From an uncultured Nitrospira sp. (lineage in GTDB: Bacteria; Nitrospirota; Nitrospiria; Nitrospirales; Nitrospiraceae), in the NCBI GenBank assembly GCA_902500775.1, contig CABVRZ010000022.1:1-64000 (forward strand): 64,000 nt of DNA, written 5' to 3'. Under the pieces are notes generated by a model. The model was given only the letters and a program-made list of their open reading frames with translations, was not told the origin of the DNA and ran no database searches. A program made the translations under genes and the position numbers. Positions 41,813 to 53,286 of this stretch are shown one piece after another. Each line of letters begins with the position of its first letter. Within the stretch, counting starts at the first letter, position 1.

Positions 41813-44146
41813 ATGCCTGAGCCGAATCATCCAAGCGAGACATTCAGACGAACGTCCCGCGACATCGATGATGTTCAACCCATCATGTTCAGCCGGAGCA
41901 TGCATCGGTCTTTGCCCGACCACTCACGCAAATTTGACCCAAAACCCCGCCACCTCCGCCCGGTGTGGATCGTTCTTATTCTCCTAATTCCTTGTGTCGC
42001 GCTGACGCTGTATTACTCGCAAGTGGTCGCTCCAGGGAGCGAAGAAACGGGCTCGTTCCTCCCCACGACCAGCTACGCACTCGTTCTTCTCCTGGTGAAT
42101 TTGGACCTGATCGGGTTTGTGGTCCTGGTCCTCCTGCTGTCTCGAAATTTGATCAAAGCCTATTTCGAGCGCCGGCATCGGCTGGTTGGAGCAGGTTTCC
42201 GCACAAAACTGATCGCAGCGTTTATCGGGTTCTCGCTGATTCCGACGGTCCTGTTGGCCATTTTGGCGAGCGGATTGGTCAACAAAGCCGTCGAGGTCTG
42301 GTTTAGCGAACAAATCGAAAAGGTCATGAAAGATTCGTATGAAGTCGCTCGCATGCAACATGCGGGACATGTGGCTCTCGCCGTGAACAGTGCACGGGCG
42401 ATCTCCCAGGAATTGTTTCGAGAGGATTTGCTGACTCCGGTCCAGCGGGATCTCTTGATCGCGGCTATGGCACGGAAACGCATGGAATATGGAGTGGCCG
42501 GAATCGAGGTGTTTTCGAACAAGATGGAGACTCTGACCAAAGCGCTAGATGGTGAGATTCCGACTGGCGTGTTGGATTTGCCGATCAGTCAATTGGTTTT
42601 ACAAGTGATCAACGGCAAGCAGGAGTTCACCTCGGTCCAGGAGGCGCAGACCGGGAGACTGGTGCGTGCGGCGATTCCGGTGGCGTCCACCAGCCGGCGT
42701 GGTGAGATCGAGGGCGTCGTGGTCGTGGAAACCTATGTGCCGGAGTCGCTGTTGACCAAGATGGAGGGAATCGGTCGACAGTATACGGAGTATAAACAGA
42801 TCAAGGCGATGAAAAATCCGATCAAGGCCGGAGCGTATCTGTTTGTGGCGGTGGTGACGGTCTTGATTCTGTTCAGCGCCACGTGGTTCGGGTTTTACGT
42901 GGCTCGTGGCATCACCGTTCCGATTCAACGTTTGGCGGAAGCGACAGAGGCGGTGGCCCACGGGGACCTTACCGTTCAGATCGATGCCAAGGCGACAGAT
43001 GAAATTGGAACCCTGATTGCCTCGTTCAATCGCATGACTCAGGATCTCCAGGGGAGCAAGTCCAAGCTGGAGGAGACCAACCTAACGCTTCGCCATACCA
43101 ACGTCGAGCTGGATCGCCGCCGTGCTTACATTGAAACCGTCGTCGACACGATCGCGGCCGGTCTGCTGTCGATCGATCGCACGGGGGTGATTACCACCTT
43201 CAATCCCTCGGCTGAACGCATCTTGGGACTTGCCGGGGATCAGTTTCGAGGCCGACCGGCTAATGATGTGTTCAAGGAGTTTGGTCTGGACTTGTTTCAG
43301 ACGGCGTATGACCGTATGTTGGGCGATGAGCGTGATGACTTTGACTTGGAGGGGCAACTGGATATTCAGGGGAAATTGCTTACGATCGGCTTGAAAGGTT
43401 CTCGGATGCGGGACGAGGGCAGTAAAGATCTGGGATTTGTGTTGGTCTTTGAAGATCTGACGGAGTTGATCAAGGCGCAGAAAGTCGCCGCTTGGCAGGA
43501 AGTGGCCAAACGAGTCGCACATGAGATCAAGAATCCGCTCACGCCGATTCAATTGTCAGCCCAGCGGCTGCGCAAGAAGTTTTTCGAGAAATCTCCCGAT
43601 CTCGATCGTGTCTTTGATGACGCCACGAATGTCATCATCAACGAAGTCGGGAGTCTGAAGCAGATGTTGGATGAGTTTTCAAAATTCGCCCGTCTCCCGG
43701 CACCGCAAATGACTCGGCAATCGTTGCACGACGTGCTGCGCGACGTGGTGACGTTGTATCGTGAGGCGCAGAAGGATATTCAACTTGTCGTTGAGTTGGA
43801 TGAAGACTTGCCGTTCATCAATTTCGATCGGGAACAGCTGAGGCGGGTGTTCGTCAATTTATTCGACAACGCGGTTCAGGCGATGAATCAGCGAGGGCGG
43901 TTGTGGGTCAGCACACGGTACGACACCAAGCGTCGGCGCGCGGTGGTCGCGGTTGCGGATGAAGGCCCAGGGATTGCTCTTGAGGATCATGAAAAGCTGT
44001 TTGTGCCATATTTTACGCGCAAGAAAACCGGAACCGGATTGGGTTTGGCGATCGTTCGCCGGATTATCACGGACCATGAGGGACAGATCCAGGTGGGGAA
44101 CAACCAGCCGAAAGGCGCCGTCTTTACGTTCGATCTTCCGATCTAG
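41813..44146 (+). CDS. ntrY: NtrY-like sensor histidine kinase
   Basis: 777-residue membrane kinase. N-terminal transmembrane helices (about 46-66, 82-110, 125-150), an extracytoplasmic sensor region, another helix at about 340-360, HAMP (about 365-415), PAS (about 430-545), HisKA with the H-box RVAHEIKNPLTPIQLSAQRL (His near 569) and HATPase_c ([24 protein letters not shown]). It pairs with the NtrX regulator 83 bases downstream. NtrYX systems respond to redox or nitrogen status. Upstream starts are possible, but ATG 41813 has AGAGG at about 10 nt. Confidence 0.88.
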   Translation: MPEPNHPSETFRRTSRDIDDVQPIMFSRSMHRSLPDHSRKFDPKPRHLRPVWIVLILLIPCVALTLYYSQVVAPGSEETGSFLPTTSYALVLLLVNLDLIGFVVLVLLLSRNLIKAYFERRHRLVGAGFRTKLIAAFIGFSLIPTVLLAILASGLVNKAVEVWFSEQIEKVMKDSYEVARMQHAGHVALAVNSARAISQELFREDLLTPVQRDLLIAAMARKRMEYGVAGIEVFSNKMETLTKALDGEIPTGVLDLPISQLVLQVINGKQEFTSVQEAQTGRLVRAAIPVASTSRRGEIEGVVVVETYVPESLLTKMEGIGRQYTEYKQIKAMKNPIKAGAYLFVAVVTVLILFSATWFGFYVARGITVPIQRLAEATEAVAHGDLTVQIDAKATDEIGTLIASFNRMTQDLQGSKSKLEETNLTLRHTNVELDRRRAYIETVVDTIAAGLLSIDRTGVITTFNPSAERILGLAGDQFRGRPANDVFKEFGLDLFQTAYDRMLGDERDDFDLEGQLDIQGKLLTIGLKGSRMRDEGSKDLGFVLVFEDLTELIKAQKVAAWQEVAKRVAHEIKNPLTPIQLSAQRLRKKFFEKSPDLDRVFDDATNVIINEVGSLKQMLDEFSKFARLPAPQMTRQSLHDVLRDVVTLYREAQKDIQLVVELDEDLPFINFDREQLRRVFVNLFDNAVQAMNQRGRLWVSTRYDTKRRRAVVAVADEGPGIALEDHEKLFVPYFTRKKTGTGLGLAIVRRIITDHEGQIQVGNNQPKGAVFTFDLPI

Positions 44147-44229
44147 CGCGGTGAGTCTTGATCCGTACGGCACGAGGCGAAAGGGGTCACGGCTGAAGAC
44201 CAATGGTAGATGTTTCTTGGAGGGAGTAG

Positions 44230-45621
44230 ATGTCAGCATCGATTCTGATCGTAGATGATGAGGAGGCCATTCGGACGTCTCTGCGAAGTATCCTCGAAGA
44301 TGAAGGATATGAAGTGGCCGTTGCGGCCAACGGGCTTGACGCGTTGAAGGTTTATGGAACGGATCCCCCGGATCTTATGATCCTGGATATCTGGATGCCG
44401 GAGATGGATGGTCTGGAAACCTTGCGGCGTGTGAAGGAGTTTGTACCGACGACCCAGGTGATGATGATTTCCGGACATGGGTCCATCGAAACGGCGGTGA
44501 AGGCGATTAAACTTGGGGCGTATGACTATATCGAGAAGCCGCTGTCGTTGGAAAATGTGACGTTTCGCGTAAAGCAGGCGCTGGAACAGTATCGTCTGGC
44601 CCAGGAGAATCGAGCGTTACGGAGCAAGGTGCAGCGGAAATTTGAGCTCGTAGGACAGTCGCCGGCGATGCAGCGGCTACGAGAACTGATCGAAACTGCC
44701 GGCCCGACGAACAGTCGGGTCTTGATTGGGGGAGAGAACGGGACCGGCAAGGAACTCGTGGCCAGAGCCATTCATCTCCATAGTACGAGATCGGAGCATC
44801 CTTTTGTGGCGGTGAATTGTGCTGCCATTCCCGAGACTTTAATTGAGAGCGAACTGTTCGGTCACGAGAAGGGCTCCTTTACAGGTGCCATCTCCATGAA
44901 ACGTGGACAGTTTGAACAGGCTAACGGTGGCACCCTCTTTCTCGACGAGATCGGTGACATGAGTTTCAGTACGCAAGCTAAAGTCTTACGAGCCTTGCAG
45001 GAGCAGCAGTTTACGCGTGTCGGTGGCACGAAGTTGCTGAAAGTGGATGTGCGGGTGTTGGCGGCTTCCAATAAGGATTTAGAAAAAGAAATTGGTAAGG
45101 GACAATTCCGTGAAGATTTGTACTATCGTCTCAATGTGGTTCCGATTGTGGTTCCTCCGCTACGGGAGCGGCGAGAAGATATTCCAGCGCTTGTCCAACA
45201 TTTCATGAAGCTGCATGCCGAAGAACAAGGACTGCGGATGAAGGATGTTTCTTCTGAAGCGATGGGTGTGTTTCAGCAATACGAGTGGCCAGGAAATATC
45301 CGGGAGCTCCGAAATTTGATCGAGCGACTCATGATCATGGTACCGGGATTTGTCATTGAAGCCGCACAGGCTTCGCTGTTGTTACAGGGCCGGGCCATGG
45401 GCGTTGTTCCTGCAAGTACCTCGGCAGCCTCGCCACTGCTGACCAAGTCGTACGACTCGCTTCGGGATGCGCGGAATGCCTTTGAAAAAGAGTACATCAG
45501 CCGAAAACTGCGAGAACACCATTGGAACATCTCCCGGACAGCGGATGATCTCAAGATCGAACGGAGTCATCTTCACCGAAAAATTAAGCTCTTGGATGTG
45601 GAGATGCGGCCGGAAGGATAG
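44230..45621 (+). CDS. ntrX: NtrX-like sigma-54 response regulator
   Basis: 463 residues: receiver domain with phospho-acceptor Asp in LMILDIWMP (about 53), AAA+ domain with GENGTGKE (about 169) and GSFTGA (about 216; Ser in place of Ala is usual for NtrX), Walker B FLDEIG, and a C-terminal Fis-type HTH (SRTADDLKIERSHLHRKI). Good GGAGGGAG site. Operon with ntrY. Confidence 0.9.
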   Translation: MSASILIVDDEEAIRTSLRSILEDEGYEVAVAANGLDALKVYGTDPPDLMILDIWMPEMDGLETLRRVKEFVPTTQVMMISGHGSIETAVKAIKLGAYDYIEKPLSLENVTFRVKQALEQYRLAQENRALRSKVQRKFELVGQSPAMQRLRELIETAGPTNSRVLIGGENGTGKELVARAIHLHSTRSEHPFVAVNCAAIPETLIESELFGHEKGSFTGAISMKRGQFEQANGGTLFLDEIGDMSFSTQAKVLRALQEQQFTRVGGTKLLKVDVRVLAASNKDLEKEIGKGQFREDLYYRLNVVPIVVPPLRERREDIPALVQHFMKLHAEEQGLRMKDVSSEAMGVFQQYEWPGNIRELRNLIERLMIMVPGFVIEAAQASLLLQGRAMGVVPASTSAASPLLTKSYDSLRDARNAFEKEYISRKLREHHWNISRTADDLKIERSHLHRKIKLLDVEMRPEG

Positions 45622-45711
45622 GGAAGGCATTACATATCCATCGTCAATCATGCATGCAATACATGGTTGCGCTCGCATAGGAACAGCGGACGTTCATCTC
45701 GTTTGCATGCG

Positions 45712-45740
45712 TTGACCTCTCGCGTACCCTCCGATAAGAT
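45712..45740 (+). promoter_or_regulatory. Sigma-70-type promoter of purMN
   Basis: -35 TTGACC (45712-45717), 17-nt spacer, -10 TAAGAT (45735-45740). Transcript start expected near 45747, leaving 50 nt to the purM ATG, which lacks a Shine-Dalgarno. Confidence 0.6.
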
Positions 45741-45796
45741 GCGGCTCCTAGTCGCGCTGCCATCTGAACTACTGTAAACCATGTGACGGTTTCTTT

Positions 45797-46834
45797 ATGA
45801 CAACCTATCGCGATGCTGGTGTGGACATTGATGCGGGCGATGAATTTGTCGATCGCATCAAACCGCTTGTCCGATCGACCTTTCGGCCTGAAGTTTTGAC
45901 CGACTTAGGAGGTTTTGGTGGCCTGTTTGGCTTTCAAGCCGGCAAGTATCAAGACCCTGTGCTCGTCTCGGGTACGGATGGAGTCGGGACTAAGCTCAAG
46001 ATTGCCTTCATGATGGATAAGCATGACACTGTCGGCATCGACTTGGTGGCGATGTGTGTCAACGATATTGCGGTGAGTGGAGCCGAGCCGCTGTTCTTTT
46101 TAGACTATTTTGCGACGGGGAAGCTGTCGGTCTCAAAGGCTCAGGAGGTAGTGGCCGGTATCGCTGAAGGCTGCCGTCAAGCTGGTTGTGCGCTGATTGG
46201 CGGAGAAACTGCTGAGATGCCGTCATTCTATCCAGATGGAGAATACGATCTCGCCGGTTTTGCCGTCGGCGCCGTCGATCGTCCGAAGCTTATTGATGGT
46301 CGACATATTGTGCCTGGAGACGCCGTTATCGGTTTAGCGTCTACGGGTCTCCATAGCAACGGCTACTCATTGGCGAGACGTGTCCTGTTTGAACAGGCCA
46401 AGTTGACCGTGACGAGCCGGCTTGCGGAGCTTGATGGATCCCTTGGTGAGGTGCTTCTGACACCTACCAGGATCTACGCCAAACAGATTCTGGCGCTTGT
46501 CGGGCAGTTTCCAATCAAGGGTGTTGCACATATTACGGGTGGCGGGATTACCGAGAACCTTCCACGTGTGTATCCGAAGGGCGTACGAGCCAAGATCAAT
46601 CGCAAGTCCTGGTCGATCCCTCCGATCTTTCAGCTCATGGGTGAGTTGGGAAAAGTTGATCGGGAGGAGATGTATCGAGTCTTCAACATGGGTATTGGTC
46701 TGATTCTTGTTGTGTCGTCTGATGCCGTATCTGGCGTGCTGGCTCGTGCGGCAGCGCTGGGAGATCGCGGATGGCACATCGGCGAAATCGTGTCCTCGAC
46801 GGGGGTGGAGCCAGAGGTCGAATATGTCGAGTAG
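45797..46834 (+). CDS. purM: Phosphoribosylformylglycinamidine cyclo-ligase
   Basis: 345-residue AIR synthetase, fifth step of purine biosynthesis. [44 protein letters not shown] and ATP-grasp-like features [11 protein letters not shown] are standard. purN overlaps its end by 11 bases. Full length. Confidence 0.95.
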   Translation: MTTYRDAGVDIDAGDEFVDRIKPLVRSTFRPEVLTDLGGFGGLFGFQAGKYQDPVLVSGTDGVGTKLKIAFMMDKHDTVGIDLVAMCVNDIAVSGAEPLFFLDYFATGKLSVSKAQEVVAGIAEGCRQAGCALIGGETAEMPSFYPDGEYDLAGFAVGAVDRPKLIDGRHIVPGDAVIGLASTGLHSNGYSLARRVLFEQAKLTVTSRLAELDGSLGEVLLTPTRIYAKQILALVGQFPIKGVAHITGGGITENLPRVYPKGVRAKINRKSWSIPPIFQLMGELGKVDREEMYRVFNMGIGLILVVSSDAVSGVLARAAALGDRGWHIGEIVSSTGVEPEVEYVE

Positions 46835-47498
46835 CCGAACGACTCCCTTGCGTCTGGCGGTCCTGGCATCCGGACGAGGCTCTAACCTGCAAGCCATTAT
46901 CGACGCAATTGAATCGGGACAGGTAAATGCCAGGATTGCGGCTATCGTTAGCAACAAGAAGGATGCAATCGCACTGGATCGGGCTCGCACACACGGGCTC
47001 ACTGACGTTTTCGTTGATCCCAAACCCTTTGCCGGACGGCCGGACAGTCGCGAAGCATATGACCGTGCACTTCTAGAAATCCTTCAGCAACATGACGTTG
47101 AACTCGTTCTTCTCGCCGGCTATATGAAAATCGTGACGCCGGTCTTGGTCAATGCCTATGCCAACCGGATGATGAACATTCACCCCTCGTTGCTGCCATC
47201 CTTTCCTGGATTGGACGTGCAGAAGAAGGCTCTTGACTGGGGTTGTAAGTTGGCTGGCTGTACAGTGCACTTTGTCACGGAAGGTGTCGACGAAGGACCG
47301 ATCATCATTCAAGCAGCCGTCCCCATTCTCGACAATGACACACCAGAAACCCTCGCTGCCAGAATCCTCGTGCAGGAGCACAAGATCTATCCCCGCGCCG
47401 TGCAACTCTTTGCCGAAGATCGATTGCACGTCGATGGCCGCCGAGTCGTGATAGCTGGTGCCAAGCCTGATGGGGAAGCGATTATCAGTTCTATATAG
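46824..47498 (+). CDS. purN: Phosphoribosylglycinamide formyltransferase
   Basis: 224-residue GAR transformylase using 10-formyl-THF. Motifs [32 protein letters not shown] (catalytic Asn/His) and [15 protein letters not shown] (Asp). Start ATG 46824 lies within purM, with AGAGG upstream; the long in-frame extension before it is a shadow of purM. Second gene of the purMN operon. Confidence 0.93.
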   Translation: MSSSRTTPLRLAVLASGRGSNLQAIIDAIESGQVNARIAAIVSNKKDAIALDRARTHGLTDVFVDPKPFAGRPDSREAYDRALLEILQQHDVELVLLAGYMKIVTPVLVNAYANRMMNIHPSLLPSFPGLDVQKKALDWGCKLAGCTVHFVTEGVDEGPIIIQAAVPILDNDTPETLAARILVQEHKIYPRAVQLFAEDRLHVDGRRVVIAGAKPDGEAIISSI

Positions 47499-47786
47499 TG
47501 GTTTGTGCGACGGCGGCAGTAATTGTTGAATGCTGCCGGATCAGCTTCTGATATTCGCTCTGAAGTATTGTCTGCCAGTACACAGCAATAGGTTTCGTGG
47601 ACAGCTCATTTGTCCAGGAGTATCACCTCTCGGCTGAAACGGGATATGTTGAACGATCTCACACAAAACTGTCGGTATGTGAAGTGAAGTCTCCGGTATA
47701 TTGAGGATGTTAGGCCGACGATGTTTCCCCGTATGCAATAGTCGCGATACAGCGATGAACAGCACGCGGCATAAACATACCTAATT

Positions 47787-47862
47787 TGGTGGAGGGCAGG
47801 GGAGTTGAACCCCCGACCCCTACGTTGCGAACGTAGTGCTCTCCCAACTGAGCTAGCCCCCC
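47787..47862 (-). tRNA. tRNA-Ala(CGC)
   Basis: Minus-strand cloverleaf of 76 nt: acceptor GGGGGGC with GCCCTCC, D arm GCTC-AGTTGGGA-GAGC, anticodon stem CTACG/CGTAG with loop TTCGCAA (anticodon CGC, reading GCG), T arm with TTCAACT, discriminator A, and encoded CCA. All stems pair. Confidence 0.93.
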
Positions 47863-48165
47863 ACCCTGGGATGTTGGGATCGCGATTCGTGGATCCCGCA
47901 GGGTTGGCTGCACACGATAGTGCAGGTTTTCTACTGCGGTCGAAGAACGGGGAGGAAGATTGAATCGCGTTTCCCGTGAACGGCATTATACACAACCTGT
48001 TGCGGAGACTCTACCAATACCTTTCAGAGTTTTCCAAGATACTTCTTGCTCGGAGTTCGTACCTCCATGATCAGCCTACTCGTTAAAGAAAGTGGGGCGA
48101 TCGTAAACACGTCTGCCATCTCAGGTGTGGGTGGAATAAAGCTTGGCAGGGAATGGATCGGATTC
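47863..48165. other. Gene-free stretch
   Basis: About 300 bases between tRNA-Ala and the Hpt gene stop. No ribosome binding site or recognised family in any frame; no clear hairpin was found. Confidence 0.4.
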
Positions 48166-48492
48166 TCACCGGTAGAGAACGGTAACTCGATTGAGAAAAT
48201 CTTCTAGCTCCGCGATCAGGTGCTTGCTCACCGGGAGGTCCTGCTGTTTCGCGGCAGTTTCCAACCTAGCGCCAATTGTCGAAATGGCATCAAACCCATA
48301 GCCACCGCCGTCGCCCTTCATACGGTGGCCCAGTGTCTGAAGCGTGGAGAAGTCTTGTGATACCACTGCGACGTGAAGTGTCTGCAGGTCTTTTCCCCGG
48401 TTCTCTAGAAACGTCGGCACAATATCTTCAAGGTCACGGCTGATTTCCACACGTATGGGAGTCTGAGCATGAGGTGATTGAGGAAGTGTCAT
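48166..48492 (-). CDS. Hpt phosphotransfer protein
   Basis: 108 residues. Hpt domain with the phospho-accepting His in [14 protein letters not shown] near residue 55; the rest is helical. The ATG overlaps the hybrid kinase stop (48489-48492). Supplies the missing Hpt module for the hybrid kinase upstream. Confidence 0.85.
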   Translation of the reverse strand: MTLPQSPHAQTPIRVEISRDLEDIVPTFLENRGKDLQTLHVAVVSQDFSTLQTLGHRMKGDGGGYGFDAISTIGARLETAAKQQDLPVSKHLIAELEDFLNRVTVLYR

Positions 48493-50777
48493 GAGGTGGC
48501 GTGCTCCTTATAGGCTTGAAGTATCTCGAGTAACGTGGATTTCCTTACGGGCTTGGTGACATGAGTGGTACACCCGGCCTCAAGAATGCGGGCGCCTTCT
48601 TCCTTGAGTGCTAATGCCGTCAGAGCGATGATTGGTGTTGAAGGGAGGTCATGGTCTTGTTCCCATGATCGGATTGTCTTTGTTGCCGTACAGCCGTCCA
48701 TTACGGGCATCTGGATGTCCATCAGGACCAGATCGTAATGGGTGGTCTTGAATTTCTCGACGGCTACCCCGCCATGGTCTGCAACATCGACAAGATAGTC
48801 GGTCTGCTTGAGATAGGACCGAATCAATAGTTGGTTGTCAGGCGAATCCTCAACGAGAAGCACTCGAAAGGGGCGTGATACCATGCGCGGTGGCGTTTTC
48901 ATGGCTTCAGTGGGCATCGTTGGCTGGAGAGTTCCCCTTTTTCGGCTCAGGGCGATGCTGATTGTTTGGAGAAGCTCGGCACGTCGAATCGGCTTGACGA
49001 GATAGCCGCCGAGGCCAAGATCGTACGTGCGGGCAATATCATCAGCCCAATGGTCTGAGGTTAACATGACGACGGTGAGCTTGTTTCTATCACCGGACGT
49101 ATTGAGCTGTTCCACGACCTGAAACCCGTTCATCTCGGGCATTCGACAATCAAGCAGCATCATGTCAAAGTCTCGGCGCTGCTCGTGTGCCTCGCCGAGC
49201 GCTTCTAGGGCTGTCTTCCCGTCCGGCGTATCCGTCACCTGGGCTCCCCAGGCACTCAATATTTCGCGAAGAATCAGGCGATTTGTGGGATGGTCATCCA
49301 CGACCAAGACCTTCACCCCGGCAAGATCGATTGGCGAAGCGGGTCTTGGAGGAAGGAATTCCGGTTGAACCTGAAAGAGGAGACCGCAGTGAAACGTACT
49401 GCCTTTTCCCACGGCACTCTCTGCCCAAACCTGCCCCTTCATCTGCTCCGCAAGACGCTTGGTAATTGCAAGACCAAGTCCAGTCCCACCATATTGCCTG
49501 GTCGTGGAGGCATGGGCTTGTGTGAAACTGTCAAAAATGGAGGTAAGCTTATCGGTTGGGATTCCAATCCCAGTGTCGCTGACGGAAATCCTAATGGCAC
49601 CGGTGCGAGTTCGCTCGGGGTCGTTGATGACACGAACCTCAACCGTTCCGGTCTCGGTAAATTTGATGGCATTACCGATGAGATTGATCACGATTTGCGT
49701 AAGTCGCGTCGGATCGCCGATCAAACGACACGGTACCTGTTGGTCAATATGGGCTGTGAGCTCGAGCCTTTTCTCATTGGCTCGCATGGCCAGGATGTCG
49801 ATGGCTTTGTCAAGCACCTCACTGAGGTCAAACGGAATGGACTCCAATTCTAGATGTCCCGCCTCAACTTTTGAGAGGTCAAGGATATCGTTGATCAGGT
49901 TGAGGAGTGTCCCTCCGGCACGTCGGAAGATACGCAGGTACTTGCGTTGGTCAGGGGTGAGTGGCGTCTCCCAAAGGAGATCCGCCATCCCAATGATCGC
50001 ATTCATCGGAGTGCGAATCTCATGACTCATGCTGGCGAGAAATTCGGTCTTGGCGCGGCTTGCAACCTCGGCGACTTCTTTCGCGACCCGAAGCGCCTGT
50101 TCCACGTGCTGTCGTTCGGCTGCCTCAAGTGCGAGCGTGGCAAGCGTGGCGAGCAGGCAGCAGAGATGCACGTCTTGTTGACTCCACTGGCGTGTTGACC
50201 CGACTGATTCGGCGCAGAGCGCACCGACAAGTTTCCCTTTTCGCCTGATGGGTGCACTCAGCGTTGACTGAATCTTTAGGCGAGTGAAGTAGGTCTGTGC
50301 CAGGTCGCGAGTTCGTGGATCTTGCGAGGCGTGCTCTGCGGCAATTGCACGACGTTCGCGACGAAGTGATCGAATATACGTCGAGCAGTCACTGGATGTA
50401 AAAAGTGGTTCTGAATTGGGATGTCCGTGGCTCGATTCGGAAAGGTCAAGGAGTCTGAGCTCGTTCTCGTCTTCCGAAAGCAGCCAGGTGCTGGTTCGCG
50501 CAACTCGTAGTAGCTTGGAACAGGTTGCCGAAATGGCTCGGAACGCATGAATAAGGTTGCCACTACTCAACGCTTCGCTTTGCGCCAGTTGCTGAAGTGT
50601 GTCTTGGTACTGCTTCAGAACAGCAATGGGGTTGCGCTTCGGTGACGCCTTAGGGGAACTGGACTTCGAAGACCGCTGTGCTGCGATCGCTCGCTTGGGA
50701 GTAGGACGAGTACGTTGAGGAGCTTGGGTTGGCCGCAACATCCGTTTATGAGGTTTTTCTCGCAACGGTCGTGGCAT
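48489..50777 (-). CDS. Hybrid sensor histidine kinase with GAF and two receiver domains
   Basis: 762 residues, cytoplasmic: basic N-terminus (about 1-50), GAF (about 65-220), HisKA with [16 protein letters not shown] (His near 250), HATPase_c ([41 protein letters not shown]), receiver 1 (Asp in [11 protein letters not shown], about 541) and receiver 2 ([11 protein letters not shown], about 685). No transmembrane segment. Partner of the adjacent Hpt gene and, plausibly, of the REC-GGDEF and REC genes upstream. Confidence 0.92.
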   Translation of the reverse strand: MPRPLREKPHKRMLRPTQAPQRTRPTPKRAIAAQRSSKSSSPKASPKRNPIAVLKQYQDTLQQLAQSEALSSGNLIHAFRAISATCSKLLRVARTSTWLLSEDENELRLLDLSESSHGHPNSEPLFTSSDCSTYIRSLRRERRAIAAEHASQDPRTRDLAQTYFTRLKIQSTLSAPIRRKGKLVGALCAESVGSTRQWSQQDVHLCCLLATLATLALEAAERQHVEQALRVAKEVAEVASRAKTEFLASMSHEIRTPMNAIIGMADLLWETPLTPDQRKYLRIFRRAGGTLLNLINDILDLSKVEAGHLELESIPFDLSEVLDKAIDILAMRANEKRLELTAHIDQQVPCRLIGDPTRLTQIVINLIGNAIKFTETGTVEVRVINDPERTRTGAIRISVSDTGIGIPTDKLTSIFDSFTQAHASTTRQYGGTGLGLAITKRLAEQMKGQVWAESAVGKGSTFHCGLLFQVQPEFLPPRPASPIDLAGVKVLVVDDHPTNRLILREILSAWGAQVTDTPDGKTALEALGEAHEQRRDFDMMLLDCRMPEMNGFQVVEQLNTSGDRNKLTVVMLTSDHWADDIARTYDLGLGGYLVKPIRRAELLQTISIALSRKRGTLQPTMPTEAMKTPPRMVSRPFRVLLVEDSPDNQLLIRSYLKQTDYLVDVADHGGVAVEKFKTTHYDLVLMDIQMPVMDGCTATKTIRSWEQDHDLPSTPIIALTALALKEEGARILEAGCTTHVTKPVRKSTLLEILQAYKEHATS

Positions 50778-50915
50778 GAGTGCATAGAGATTCAGTGGAT
50801 CGGGGAGGCCCTACCGAGTGTCGTTTTGAGTCATTCTGCGAACTCGGTCAATTCGGTGGGCCACCTTCAAGTGATCGAGATCTGATGGGGTGACACATCG
50901 TGTGCCACGAACCGG

Positions 50916-51920
50916 CTACATGTTCGGTGAATCTTGGACCAGCGACAAAATACTTGCCGATCTGGCTCTGTTTCGCCCTTCTTGTTTTGCTTGATAGAGG
51001 GCTTGATCAGCCGCCTTGACAAGATCGGTAGGAGAAGCGTGTCGGCTTGGGATCACGCAGGCGTATCCCACGCTGATGGTCACGGGTTGCCCATCGGTTT
51101 GTTGTATGCCCAGTGCCTCGACGCGACGGCGAAGACTTTCGGCAACTTGGGCAGCTCCGTCAATCCCAGTGCCGGGGAGTACCGTAACAAACTCATCTCC
51201 GCCATAACGTGCGACGAGATCGCCAGGGCGATTGACGGCACTGGAAATCGCCGCGCAGACCTGCTTTAGACATTCATCACCAGCGGTGTGGCCTTTGGAA
51301 TCGTTATAACTTTTGAAGTGATCGATATCGAACATAATCAGAGATAGTGGGGTCGACTCGCGCAGGGATCGTCGCCACTCTTGATCGAGAAAATCGTCGA
51401 ATTGGCGCCGGTTGGTGATACCAGTCAATCCGTCTAAGCAGGAGAGTCGAAGCAACATTTGATTGGCTTCCTGAAGCTGGCGCATGACTTCAAGGAGTTC
51501 ATGCTCTCGTGCGCGGCGGCGGTCGATCTCGTGAACGAGTCGGAGCACCGATCGTACTCGTGTGAGGAGTTCGATCTTATTGATCGGTTTGGCGACATAG
51601 TCCATCGCACCGGCGGCGAACGCCAGCTGAAGATCGACAGGGTCGGTCTTCACAGTGACCATGATAATAGGGGTATCGCGAAAACGGTCAACGGCTTTGA
51701 TTTGACGACAGGCCTCGATGCCGCTCATCTGTGGCATGAGCATGTCCATGAGAATGAGGTCGACACGTGCGAGACCGTGTTTCCCCCCATCCAGTCCCAG
51801 CTGTTTGAAGGCCGCCGCTGCGCAGTCTGCCGCGATGATATTTTCGTATCCTGCTGCAGACAAAATGGACTGGAGCAGGAGACGATCATCTGCCGAATCA
51901 TCAATGAGAAGGATGCTCAT
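50916..51920 (-). CDS. Response regulator with GGDEF diguanylate cyclase domain
   Basis: 334 residues: REC domain beginning [15 protein letters not shown] with Asp in [11 protein letters not shown], a helical linker, then GGDEF domain with [10 protein letters not shown] and [12 protein letters not shown] (about 238). Makes cyclic di-GMP in response to phosphorylation. Start at 51920 is the natural REC start; in-frame upstream residues are not typical. Confidence 0.9.
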   Translation of the reverse strand: MSILLIDDSADDRLLLQSILSAAGYENIIAADCAAAAFKQLGLDGGKHGLARVDLILMDMLMPQMSGIEACRQIKAVDRFRDTPIIMVTVKTDPVDLQLAFAAGAMDYVAKPINKIELLTRVRSVLRLVHEIDRRRAREHELLEVMRQLQEANQMLLRLSCLDGLTGITNRRQFDDFLDQEWRRSLRESTPLSLIMFDIDHFKSYNDSKGHTAGDECLKQVCAAISSAVNRPGDLVARYGGDEFVTVLPGTGIDGAAQVAESLRRRVEALGIQQTDGQPVTISVGYACVIPSRHASPTDLVKAADQALYQAKQEGRNRARSASILSLVQDSPNM

Positions 51921-51967
51921 AGAGGCACACGTGCTGAGAACAATGCGAGCTGGCAGAATCCTAGCAG

Positions 51968-52606
51968 CTAGTCCTGGTAAACACCAGGATAAAGCTTTTT
52001 GAGGCAGGGTTGACAAAGACCATGGCTGAACTCGGCTTCCGAATGTTCACCGATATACTCTTCGAGTTGTTGCCAGAATCCCCCATCGTTACGGATTTTC
52101 TTGCACGAGGCACAGATTGGAATTAAGCCGCGCAATACTTTCACTTCCCGCAGGGCCTGCTGTAATTCGTCGTTACTGCGACGAAGCTCCATTTCGCGCA
52201 ACTTGCGGCAGTCTATTTCCTTTTTCAAGGTGAGGGCAGAGGCGACTCGTGCAAGTAGCTCAATGCTCTTCACGGGCTTGTTAATATAGTCCATGGCTCC
52301 GGCGGAAAAGGCTTCGTGGAGATTGTCGAGGTCGTTTTTGGCCGTGACCATGATAATCGGGATATCGCGAAGATGGGCCTGCTGCCTGATCGTTCGGCAG
52401 GCCTGTACCCCGTCGATTTCTGGCATGAGCACATCCATCAAGATCAAGTCAATGTCGGTGGAGGCTTGTGTCCCATCAAGGTTCAATATTGAAAACGCGG
52501 CCTTGGCGGACTCTGCACCAAGAATCGGATTGTGGCCTGCTTTCGTCAGAAGGGATCGGAGGAGCGCAAATTGGTCCGTTGAGTCGTCAACGATGAGAAT
52601 GGCCAT
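51968..52606 (-). CDS. Response regulator with C-terminal Cys-rich domain
   Basis: 212 residues: receiver domain starting [16 protein letters not shown], Asp in [13 protein letters not shown], coiled-coil linker (about 130-165), then [44 protein letters not shown] with two CxxC pairs. This last domain is a known appendage on PAS/REC proteins; its function is unclear. Shares a promoter region with the REC-GGDEF gene 47 nt downstream. Confidence 0.85.
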   Translation of the reverse strand: MAILIVDDSTDQFALLRSLLTKAGHNPILGAESAKAAFSILNLDGTQASTDIDLILMDVLMPEIDGVQACRTIRQQAHLRDIPIIMVTAKNDLDNLHEAFSAGAMDYINKPVKSIELLARVASALTLKKEIDCRKLREMELRRSNDELQQALREVKVLRGLIPICASCKKIRNDGGFWQQLEEYIGEHSEAEFSHGLCQPCLKKLYPGVYQD

Positions 52607-52689
52607 AGCTCTTACTCTACGGCTGAAGTTGGACAAAACTAAAGTCGAGACAGGATGTGTTCAGTATAGCAAAAGACGTGTGGGAGGGG

Positions 52690-53136
52690 TCAGGAGAGCT
52701 TGCGTTTCACGAGCTCGCTGACCTGCTTGCCGTCGACCGTTTGTCCCCCCAGGCGTGCCATGACGGCCTTCATCACCGTCCCCAGATCCTTTATCGACCG
52801 AGATTCCGTGTCGGCAATGACGGATGTGACCAGGGAATCAAGCTCTTCTGATGACAGCGGTTTAGGGAGATAGGATTCAATGATCTCTATTTCTTGGCGC
52901 TCCTTGGCGGCCAACTCTTGCCGTTGGGCTTTCTCAAACTGTTCAACCGACTCTCGTCGTTGCTTAACGAGCGTGGTCATGACTCGGCTCATCTCTGCAT
53001 CATCAAGATCGCGCTTGAGTTCAACCTCCTTATTCAAGACGGCGGCTTTGATCATCCGAATCACGTCCATCCGGAGCTGATCGCGCGACTTCATGGCCAG
53101 TTTGAGGTCTTCGGTTAGACGGGCATAGAGCGACAT
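52690..53136 (-). CDS. GatB/YqeY domain-containing protein
   Basis: 148-residue YqeY-like protein (MSLYARLTEDLKLAMKSRDQLRMDVIRMIKAAVLNKEVE ... IIESYLPKPLSSEEL, then GTVMKAVMARLGGQTVDGKQVSELV). Helical protein related to the tail of GatB; its role in tRNA amidation or regulation is uncertain. AGAGG site 7 nt from ATG. Confidence 0.9.
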   Translation of the reverse strand: MSLYARLTEDLKLAMKSRDQLRMDVIRMIKAAVLNKEVELKRDLDDAEMSRVMTTLVKQRRESVEQFEKAQRQELAAKERQEIEIIESYLPKPLSSEELDSLVTSVIADTESRSIKDLGTVMKAVMARLGGQTVDGKQVSELVKRKLS

Positions 53137-53286
53137 GAGGAGCCTCTTTGTAGTGACAGAATGTTAGATCGGAGCATACCTGCCTTGTTCGAGTGAGTCA
53201 ACGAGATGGATTCACAACAATACGCAGTGGAAAGGATGGTATGATGCAGAAGCGCACTCACAAAATAAGACAAAAGGAGGAGACGG

